The notes beneath the pieces were generated by a model. The model did not search any database. It had not been told where the DNA came from and worked only from the letters and a program-made list of their open reading frames with translations. Shown here piece by piece: positions 47,770 to 64,000 of a DNA stretch of 64,000 nucleotides (positions are counted from its first letter, which is position 1; each line of letters begins with the position of its first letter). The stretch spans positions 56,930,914 to 56,994,913 of the forward strand of contig NC_016132.3 in assembly GCF_000005505.3 (NCBI RefSeq), written 5' to 3'. Both the position numbers and the translations under genes were made by a program. Source of the stretch: Brachypodium distachyon. Lineage: Eukaryota > Streptophyta > Magnoliopsida > Poales > Poaceae.

Positions 47770-50363
47770 CTACATTGGGTTCTGAAGACCGGCAGTGTGC
47801 AGGAGCACGGCCTTAATTTCTTCAGGCAGAGGCACAGGACCATCCTTCCATTGCTGGATTGACCAGAAGAACAGAAGAGATAATAAAGACATGTTAGCAA
47901 GCAACGGTAGGATCTGATCATCAAATGCATATCGAAAATGCGCATCGCCGAGAGGATTATGCATTCATTCATTAGCAAGGGTTGTATGGAAAAGATAGAG
48001 ACGTGTGGGGGGACTGCGAACCTCGGCGCGGAAAACATCCATGGCGAACCCGTTGAAGCAGCTGATGACTGCCTGCTCGATGTCGAGGCCGAGGCTGTTG
48101 AGTGCCCTCAAGGTGGAGAGCAGAATGCCCGGCCTGCGAGCGCAGAACATGTGGATGTTGAATGCGTGCCCTTCCCTCATCCTGACATCAACCTGCGAAA
48201 CAAACAAAGATAGCTCGATTCAATTGGGTTCGACGCGCAACATTACCGATAACACAAATCGACAGGGATCAAGTACTTGTGCATGCAGATGATATAGATT
48301 GTAGAACAACCAATAGACACCAAATTTCATGACAGAAAAAGATGGACTAACCGTGGCCTGTTGACCACTGGGACTCGGAAATGAGGCCGGGCACCGTTCC
48401 TCCTTGACACGGCCCGGGAATGGCTGCAGTGTGGGCGTTGAGGGATGGAAGTTGGCTGGTGTTACTGTTGGTCCAGCAACTGCAGTAATAGGAGCAGACT
48501 CAAGTTCATTGTGAAGTTCATTGATCCTCTGCAGGAGTTCCTTCAGGTAGTCAATTGCATCACCAAGGATAGAAGCTCTGTCCATCTGCCACAGGAAAAA
48601 AGAATCCGGTGATGAGCTTCTAATCAATACTACAGATTACTCACACTCAAGAATGCAAACATCATTAGAATTGAGAATATTTGACATAATCGTGTCGTGT
48701 TTATACCCTAGAAAACATAGTATGTGGCGCTGAGTTATTAGATTGGCTTCTGTTTTTTTTAATAGCAAAACTGTAACAGGGAGCATGCCCAGATTTGATT
48801 AACAAACAGAAAAGGTCTTACTAACAACTTCAAGTCTTTGTTTACTGTTTAAAACCATCTGGATCATTGTGAAGAAATGTAAATTAATCACCGCAGAAAA
48901 ATGCACTTTACACGCGGAAACTTCCAAGAATGGGACCTTTTCAAGGAAACCAACAAAAGTAAAAGACAAAACCTTCAACAGGAAGAACTATCAAGAACAG
49001 AAGAGAAAAAAGGGCTTGTGAACGATCTAGTGACAAGACAAGTCGCTTTCGCTAACATCTTGTGCATGGTACTGTGTTAAACTTGCACCGTGTAGACTGG
49101 GCATGTCTCACAACTAAAGGTCCTCAGAAGTAACCTCAAGAAACAGCGAAAAGAAAATCACCAAGAAACAACATTTGTATGCAGGTTCAGAACTGAAATT
49201 TACCATGAACATACAGTTAAACAGTCATCCAGTAAACGAAAGAAGTAATTCTTTATGGTATTAAAATTTCCATGATAAAATGTTTTGATTTTAACCGCAG
49301 GAGTAATTTGCAACGACACAAAAAAGCACGGTATTGAATACATGAATTTCACATGATAAATTCAATTCCGGCACGAAACGACAAAAATTCCCGCGCTTTT
49401 TTTCAGATAATGGAAGAGTTCTATTGCTCCCTGGATAATACCTAAATATGGAAAACAACATGACAGCAATAAGTGCCATGGATCTAACTAAAATTGTGTG
49501 CTAATTTTGAGATCTAGATGGACCCCAATTGAACCACTCATCACACAAAATTCACCATCGCCTGCAGTAACAACAATAACATATAACACACCCCTGCGTA
49601 CCAGTAATAGTATCACCTCATGAATCGAAAATTGGTATAAAATCGAATAGTACAGTATAGATGGAAACAGGCAAGTACGTTGTAGGTGATAAATTAAGAG
49701 AGAAATGATGGGAGGAGGAGGAGGATATCCCGTCACCTTGCTGATCTTGGGCACCACGGAGCGCAGCATGTAGAGGCGGTCGTTGAGCTTCTTCCTGCGC
49801 CGCCGCTCCGCCATGAGGTTCTTGGCCGGCATCCCCTTCTTCTTGCCCCTCCCGTTGCCCCCCGTCCCCCCCGCCGCCGCCGTCACGCCATTCTCCAGCG
49901 AGGCCGAGACGGCGCCCATGGAGGCGTCGTCAAGGCTCTGCTGGTCCATCTCGTCCTCGTCGTCCTCCCACTCCATCCCTCCTCCTCCAAACGCCGCCCC
50001 CGCCTGGGCCGCCATGAACCCGACGCCTTTCTGCCCCACCGCCGCGGGCCCGCCGAATTGAAGGAACGGCGGCGCGTCGACGTCGAAAGGGTTGTTGCTG
50101 CTGTTGTTGTTGCCGCCGGCGGCGAAGTCGTGGACGAAGTAGCCGGGCGGGAGCGCGACGCCGGTAGCGGCGGAGGACGAGGGGAAAGGCGCGCCGGCGT
50201 GGAAGTCGAAGAGCGAGGAGGTGTGGTCCATGACGTCCCTGCCGCACGGGAAAGGGAAGCCCGCCGTCACCGCCATGGCCTCCGACGCCAGGTAACCCCA
50301 GTCGCCCCCGCCGCCCCCTGATCCCACCAACTCGTCCATCTTCTCCCCCACCGAATTCTCCAT
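47770..50363 (-). CDS. ICE2: ICE1/SCREAM-like bHLH transcription factor
   Basis: This bHLH belongs to the ICE/SCREAM group, which dimerises with SPCH/MUTE/FAMA in stomatal development and activates CBF/DREB1 genes in the cold. Exons 50363-49737, 48585-48352, 48192-48022 and 47853-47770 join in frame to 371 aa. The N-terminus is Gly/Ala-rich with an acidic [10 protein letters not shown] patch. A basic region ([22 protein letters not shown]) and helix 1 end exon 1; exon 2 opens with [20 protein letters not shown] (helix 2). The KEER-containing RVKEE is the SUMO-acceptor context known in ICE1, and SPSPSGQQA follows. An ACT-like domain ([35 protein letters not shown]) ends the protein. The neighbour order matches rice OsICE2, but the symbol is provisional, because grasses have two ICE genes. 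Confidence 0.93.
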
Positions 50364-50474
50364 GCCCTCGAGCTCTCGCTCGCTAACACTTATCCTCTCC
50401 TTCCTCTCTCCTCTGCAGCTCGAACAACCCTTGTTGGGATTTGAGACGGGACGGCTAAGCTGGCTTCCCTTTGC

Positions 50475-50482
50475 TTCTTATA
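50475..50482 (-). promoter_or_regulatory. TATA box of the ICE-like bHLH gene
   Basis: The minus strand reads TATAAGAA about 112 bases upstream of the start codon at 50363, followed by a C/T-rich leader. The position fits a transcription start near 50450. Confidence 0.5.
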
Positions 50483-50605
50483 GGACGCCAGAGGCCAGTC
50501 AGTGGTACCGTCCGTCCCTAGCTGGCTGGGTTGCTAGCTGTGCTACATACAAACATCTTCGTATTTATTTTCCTTTTTACTTTTACTTTTGGCCATTGCA
50601 GAGTA

Positions 50606-50719
50606 TTTTGTCTGTTTCATAATTTTTGTCTCAAATTTACTTAAAAAATGAATGTATTTATTTTTAAAAAACATCTAGACACATGTAAGATTTTAATAAG
50701 AATTATGAAACGGAGGAAG
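50606..50719. mobile_element. Decayed Stowaway-like MITE upstream of bHLH gene
   Basis: The left part (CTGTTTCATAATT) and right part (AATTATGAAACGGAGGAAG) are imperfect inverted repeats, and the interior is AT-rich. The outer left end and the second TA are lost. Confidence 0.65.
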
Positions 50720-50813
50720 CAAATAGAAACACCACACGCTTAGAATCACACTCCACCTAGTGAAAGACATATCACGGATAATTCCATGGACATTATTAAA
50801 CTTGCATCAAACT

Positions 50814-50913
50814 CAAGTTAATACACTCATTAATTTGCGTGTAAACGTGAGCACCGAGTTTTTTTCAAGTTAATACACTCATTAATTTGCGTGTAAATGT
50901 GAGCACCGAGTTT
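50814..50913 (+). repeat. Two-copy 52-bp tandem repeat
   Basis: CAAGTTAATACACTCATTAA and the following GTGAGCACCGAGTT occur twice, exactly 52 bases apart, with one base difference in the shared core. The second copy leads into the larger duplication that starts here. Confidence 0.85.
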
Positions 50914-52045
50914 CGACCCTATATTAGCTGGAGTAGATCCATGGATTACAATTTCGTGTGGATAAAACTGATCTATATTTGCCAGTGACTAGGCACACTT
51001 ACGTGAACATGGAAAAGACCAAGAGAAAATTTCAGGTGAACGTACACGAAAAGCATGCGAACCCTATGTGCCATGTTGTCTGTTTGCTTCCATGGATTTA
51101 CATATATACTTTCTCTGACTCTAAATTCTTGACTCAAATTTGCTCAAATATGGATGCATTTATTCTTAAAAAGCGTTTAGATACATGTAATATTTCGACA
51201 ACAATTTAGAATCGGAGGAAGTAGATCTAAGCACGCCTCCATTAGGAACAGTAGAGTTTCTGTTTGCTTTCTAGTATCTTTCTTTTGCAAAAAATATTAA
51301 ATTTTCTGGTCCGGCTTTGTTTGTATGCAATGCTTTGTGGTCCTAGAGTAGCTTATTTTATTGTGTGTTGCACGGCCCTATTCAGAAGAAGAAACTCAAA
51401 ATGAGCTGGCATGCAAACAAACAAATTAAAGGGAAGATGAAACGATTGCGGTTTACGAGAGAGAAAGTTTGTTTGTGAGGGTAAATGTGAGTACGGAATT
51501 TTCGACCATATTAGCCGGAGGCTGGAGTAGCTTTTTTTCGTCGAAAAAGAAAGATAACCCCACGGCCCTCTGCATCCACTGATGCACAAGAGTAGATAGA
51601 TCCATGGATTACAATTTCGTTTGGAGAACTGATCTAGTATTTGCCAGTCAGTGAGTAGGCACACGTACTTGAACAATGGAAAAGACCAAGAGAAAATTTC
51701 AGTGAACGGACACGAAAAGCATGCGAATCCTGTGTGCCATATTGTCTGTTTGCTTCCATGGAATTACATCTCTGTGCATGCACGCCTCATTGGGAAACAG
51801 TCGAGCTTTTGTTTGCTTTGTAGTGTATCTTTCTTTTGCGAAAAGGATTACTAATTTTGTTTGTTCCAGTTTTGTTTGTATGCAATGCTTTGTGGTCCTA
51901 GAATAGCTTATTTTATTGTGTGCTGACGGCTCTATTCGGAAGAAGAAACGCAAAATGAGCTAGCATGCAAACAAACAAAATTAAAGGGAAGATGAAACGA
52001 TTGCGGTTTACGAGAGGGAAAGTTTGTTTGGGAGGCTGACACGTG
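50890..52045 (+). repeat. Direct segmental duplication (~0.55 kb, two diverged copies)
   Basis: Copy 1 spans about 50890-51482 and copy 2 about 51483-52045. Shared blocks in the same order include GATCCATGGATTACAATTTC, AAAAGACCAAGAGAAAATTT, TTGTCTGTTTGCTTCCATGG, GCAATGCTTTGTGGTCCTAG and GATGAAACGATTGCGGTTTA. Identity is high in blocks, with small indels. Copy 1 alone has a MITE (51109-51221). Copy 2 alone has ~60 extra bases near 51530-51590. Confidence 0.88.
51109..51221. mobile_element. Stowaway-like MITE within duplication copy 1
   Basis: This 113-bp element has TA on both sides and inverted ends CTTTCTCTGACTCTAAATT and AATTTAGAATCGGAGGAAG. Duplication copy 2 lacks it at the matching place (GGAATTACATCTCTG...), which defines the insertion boundaries. 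Confidence 0.8.
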
Positions 52046-55000
52046 TACGGTTCCATGGAGAAGCCCCTCCCGCTTTCTGTTTTGGAATTTGGAGGGTGCT
52101 GTGCAAGGCACCAGATTATCTGTTGGCTTCTTCTTTTGCTAGAGCTTGCCCGCAAGTAATTGATTTTCTCTGGAGGGTGCTCTGCTGAGATTATTGGTTA
52201 ATTACTTTGAACAATTAAGCTAGAGGAAAAAAAGGTGAGGATGAAATGCTTTGCCACCCACTTTGCTTACGTAATTTGTCTACTGTTCTTGACACGTTGA
52301 TAACAGATAATCCGCGCTCAACAGAAAGCAATTGTCTATTTCTAAGTTGCTTGATTTATTTTGTAATCCTAAATATCACTTTACAAATCTTTTCCCCGAT
52401 AAAACTGTGTCATTATTTGGACCAATATATATCCAACCATCATCATTTTCCATTGTTGTCTCCCTCTATATAATCGAACTCATGTCTTCATCTAAATGCA
52501 ACCATGTACAGCTGGATAAGCCATGTTTGCCTTCTTCATTCACTACAATACCCTTAAATTCACGTGAGATACGAATGTACCCCAAAAATGTGTTGTAAGA
52601 AAGTTCAAAAGGATGGTACAAGCAAGCTCTAGGAGAGATCATTCTATTCACGGTTGGAGAATGAGGGAAGGGTACATGATTGAGCTTCAATTACGTACAA
52701 GCTCTCTCATGCATCCTGTGACCCTGCCGGAGCTTCATCGGAGGGAATGGAATTATTGGAGGGGAAAACTTGAAAAGGTTTGCCCTGCCTACTAGGACGA
52801 CTCACATGAGTTTTGTATAAAGTGGGTGAGGATGAGAATTCAGTTTTTCTTGTGTTTTCGCCGGTTATGAAAAACGTGGCGCGAGGGGGGCGAAACACTT
52901 GGAAAGTTTTGACAAGTTTGACGTGGACTATGTGTACGTGAAGACAGAATACTTGAAAAACTTACGAGCCACCAAAGTTGACGCGCCGTAGCAACTCGTT
53001 GTGCTATACAACAAGAGAAAATTATAGGCAGCCCGAGTCAATTTATGAGCTAAAGCGACATTGTTATGCGACTGGAGCTAGCTACAAGCCCCCACAACTT
53101 TAATTATTTTTTACAATGACACAATAACTGAATAACAAGTTGCTTTAACGCGTGAACTTTTCTTGATGCGCTGGGAAAACTTGTAACTGTACCAGATAAG
53201 AAAAGTACAACTGTACAAGTATGACTGAGTGTATCTTCAGTTCTTCAGGTGTAGAGGCGGCCAAAAATAATCTACTTCCATTATTATCTTAAAACTGCAA
53301 AAAGATACACGCGAGTCAGGCGTTCTGGAGATAGCAATTTTGTCACACAAGAGTAGCAAGTTGATTAGATTGGTTGTACGTCTTAGGTTTAATTTACTAG
53401 GAATGATACGTTATATTTAGTTGTGTACATTCAAGATATTGAAGGAACACAAACAAGTCCGGTCGGGACGTCACTGCTGTTTAAACTCTTTGTTCTACCT
53501 CATGCATGTACATGCGTTGCTTCAGCTGGCAGGCCAGTTGCAACTCTCTAGATTAGATTAGATTGAAACCATTGATCCGAGTGGCCACTTGCAGGTGGTA
53601 GTTGCATGCAAAGCAGTATCGGCAGTCATGATATTGGAAAATCGTCTGAAACTCCAAAACCATGGGCACGCAAACTGCAAAAATAGTGATTGTTTGCACC
53701 AGTCCAAAATTGTCAAAAATCATATATGATGGGTCACGATGTCGGAAAATCGGCTAAAAACCCCGAAGGCTAGGGACCGATTGTCCGTAGGAAATAGTTC
53801 GGATCGATTAGATCCGTTCCAAAAAAAAAAATTGAAAAAAAAATTAACCTTTTTTTTTAAAGATCCCTTCCTTCCCTTCCGGCCACTGTATCTTTGTCCG
53901 AGTCGAAGTGATTTGTTCAAGAAATACTACCCCCACAAGGGGATTAGCTTGACCGACCACCGAACTTGACCGTACTTCCGTAGAAAATGTGCTAATTCAT
54001 ATCATTCTATATTAGTATTGAATGAAATCTGGATCGATCATATTCATTCATACCCCGTATTATAGCTCACGAAAATAGACAAAACAATGATTTTTGTGTA
54101 ACTGCCGAAACTGACTGAAATCGTGTACCAATAATCACGATATTAGAAAGTTGACCGAAACACCCAAAAAATGTGGGTTATAACTTATAAAAACTACAAG
54201 CGTGTAACTACGTACGATCAACCAATCTCACTCCTTCTTTTCTTAGCCAGCGTACCCTGTTTATATTCACGCAACCAAATTTCTTAGCTAGGTGGCTAGC
54301 TAGCTAGCTAGCTAGCTATATACTCTACGCACGCATGCAGTAGCAAATGCCAACGGTGTGCGATGGCGATGCATATGGCACTCACAAACGAGGCCTAATC
54401 GATGGATCGCTCTCCTTTAACGTGTAGCCGAGGGAATTATGAACAAGCAAATGCCGAGGGCCATCAGCCATGGATCCGATCCACGAACGCACGCACGGAT
54501 GGACGGACGAGTGAATGCCCAGCCATGGGCGAGGAGGTGTACATGGAAAGGGAGTGGAGAATAAATACAAGGAGCAAAGGTAAAGCCGCGGCGGCGATCG
54601 GCCTCCGATCCCAGGCTTCCCGTGACACCTCTAAACCCATTCTCGCTTGACTCTCCACCCGACGAAAAAGAACGAAAAAAAGGAGACGACGTACCCACCG
54701 GTCGATCCGGAAGATCGATGGCGATCAATTCCTGTAGGACGTCACCGCCGGCCAGCGATGCCAATCGACTCGAGGGTGCCCTCCTCGCCAGGAAACCGGC
54801 CCACTCGCCCGACGCCGCTGGGGAAGTTTCGTTTCAGGCAAAGATGGACCCTGGTTGATCCACCGGATGCTGGGGAATTTGCATGTGGTGTTCGTGTAGG
54901 ACAAGTTTGAGTTGGGTTCTGGGCTTCTGGATATTGCGAGACATGTGAATAGCGAAAGTGACGCGAGCCGACGGTGCGACAGGACCGGATCGCTTTCCTT

Positions 55001-55744
55001 CCGAGCCCTTTGACGCACCTGCCTGTCTTTGTACCAGGCTCTGCAAGAGTCGCATTCCCATCTCAAAAGACCCTGCATCAGTCCCTGCACGCTGCACAGG
55101 TCAGGAGACAATGCATGGGACAAGATTGCTTTTAGGGGAGTCCAAATGTTTTGATACACAAACTAAAGCAGAGCCAACCTTGTAACAGGTGCTGGTTCTT
55201 CATGCGCTAGCCAACGCAACCAAAAAACCGATCGGATGAAACAAGCTAGACAATCCACTTATACTTAAACACCGACGATACAACAAATGTTGCATGTTTT
55301 GCTTAATGAAGATCATATCATACGGATGGTGCACAAGTGGAACCAAAATAGCTCTTTGTTCATTTCCTCAACGAAGTATCCTTGTCAAAGACTAGACAGC
55401 AGAGAGTAGGTACGCATGGGGGGATAATCACAAAATTCACAATTACTGGGTGGAGTGAGGTCATTGTCTGTCGTATTGCCTGGGAAAGAAGAAGACAATT
55501 ACACATTTCACAAAGCTACTTTTAACAAAGGGGGTAAATGGATTGCTCTTGCACTACACAAACTCCTCATAATTGAATTTGAACAAAGTCCATTGCTCAG
55601 CACTGGAGGACTGAAGCATCGCTCGGAGATATTGGTCCGATGGTAGCGAAGGGCCTGAGACCTGCTGGGAACCAGAGTTCCCATTTTCTCCAAAACTGGG
55701 ATGAGAGCGTAAACACAATCATGAATTCATGATGCAATGCTTAT
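52046..55744. other. Spacer between bHLH promoter region and SCD2 3' end
   Basis: No gene is supportable. Around 53621, 53738 and 54135 a degenerate motif recurs (GATATTGGAAAATCGTCTGAAACTCC-like), which suggests an old dispersed repeat. The middle copy is followed at ~53763-53960 by sequence of different character (poly-A/T next to TTCCTTCCCTTCCGGCC) that I cannot assign. The last few hundred bases before 55745 are probably the SCD2 3' UTR. Confidence 0.4.
54295..54318 (+). repeat. (GCTA)6 microsatellite
   Basis: Six perfect tandem GCTA units. This is a simple repeat in spacer DNA with no coding context. Confidence 0.95.
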
Positions 55745-63286
<7,542 letters not shown>

Positions 63287-64000
63287 GGTGGCTTCGCTGG
63301 CTGACTGGCGGAGGCTCGCCCGCGGGGATCTGGGCCGCCGGGCGCGCGGCACGACAGCGAGCGGAGATGGCGAGGCGAGGCGAGGTGGGGGCAAGTGGGA
63401 ACGAAGTGGAGGAGAGCACGCTCGCGATTCCGGTAGAACTTTTTTTTTTCTCGGCCTCGCGATTTGCCCCTTCTTATTTTGTTGAATTTCAACAGTTGCA
63501 CGTCCTTATTTTATTGCGTCACCAACCAAATCTGAAACATATTTGTTCTACTGTACATTGTTATGCTGGTAATTTGTTGCAGCTTCACGCGACGAGTTTC
63601 TGACGACACAAGTGTACAATTCAAATATAGAAATAACAACACACGTCAAACATAAACAAAATCTCTCGACGTTTGGAACGATCATAGTGAGATGGAGAGA
63701 GCAGCGTGAGCGATACCCATATTTAAAATGTTCGCCTAGGGTCACGGGCGTTCATTGTCCAAATTGATTGCGTAATTGTGCACTTCAAACATGCAAATGT
63801 GCACAATGGATATTTACAATTTCAAGCACATACACCTGTTATGATTTCGAAAACAATTAGTGTGATATCCAGCAAAGAATGCAACACCTACGTGAAAGAA
63901 AACAAAATGATTCAACATCATACGAGGATATCGAGCAATTCTTTGCGACCACTCCCCATATTGCATCCAGCTCTGAGTTTTCGAGAAAATGAAGGAAAAA
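63287..64000 (-). promoter_or_regulatory. SCD2 leader and promoter region
   Basis: The leader is GC-rich up to about 63430 on the plus strand and becomes AT-rich beyond. No convincing TATA box is seen at the expected distance, which fits a broadly expressed gene. The remaining ~500 bases show no gene or repeat. Confidence 0.45.

Noticed and set aside
49783..50321. Plus-strand frames opposite the bHLH first exon
   Set aside because: They are antisense shadows of a GC-rich coding exon with strong bHLH evidence on the minus strand.

Overview
The window is nuclear DNA from a grass, most likely a pooid such as Brachypodium or a close relative. The evidence is intron-rich plant genes with GC-rich first exons, several Stowaway and Tourist MITEs of the kinds abundant in grasses, and protein sequences closest to the rice versions I know. 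The gene order (SUVH4-type methyltransferase, ARF2-type auxin response factor, aspartokinase, ICE/SCREAM bHLH) matches what I recall of the distal long arm of rice chromosome 1 (SDG714, OsARF4, aspartokinase, OsICE2). The species is inferred, not read from the sequence.

Nine protein-coding genes are supported, and I could reconstruct all of them exon by exon with intact reading frames. Plus strand: a SUVH4/KRYPTONITE-like H3K9 methyltransferase (2591-8677, 15 coding exons), a trihelix transcription factor (9994-11176), a CORYNE-like receptor pseudokinase (23483-26016) and an ARF2/OsARF4-like auxin response factor (34188-38362). Minus strand: a small heavy-metal-associated (HMA) protein (12270-15396), a J-like/DUF3444 protein (19252-21594), a plastid aspartokinase (41740-45679, 13 exons), an ICE1/SCREAM-like bHLH (47770-50363) and SCD2, a coiled-coil cytokinesis/trafficking protein (55745-63286, 17 exons).

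The genes do not form one pathway. Several are developmental regulators: CORYNE (CLAVATA peptide signalling), ARF (auxin), and SCREAM and SCD2 (two stomatal-lineage functions that happen to be adjacent). SUVH4 acts in heterochromatin and DNA-methylation feedback. Aspartokinase opens the lysine/threonine/methionine pathway.

The spaces between genes hold the most unusual material. A ~1.1-kb tandem array at 32.2-33.3 kb has ~44-bp units organised into ~175-bp higher-order repeats. A direct duplication at 50.9-52.0 kb has a MITE in only one copy. A 1.06-kb Mutator-like element with a 9-bp target duplication sits in an SCD2 intron. Four clear MITEs with full target duplications lie in or near genes. 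Other points are a tasiR-ARF target site in the ARF, three GC-AG introns (one in aspartokinase, two in SCD2), overlapping micro-uORFs before CORYNE, and a J domain without its HPD motif. I did not find a clearly new multi-gene system; the satellite-like array is the best candidate for something undescribed.
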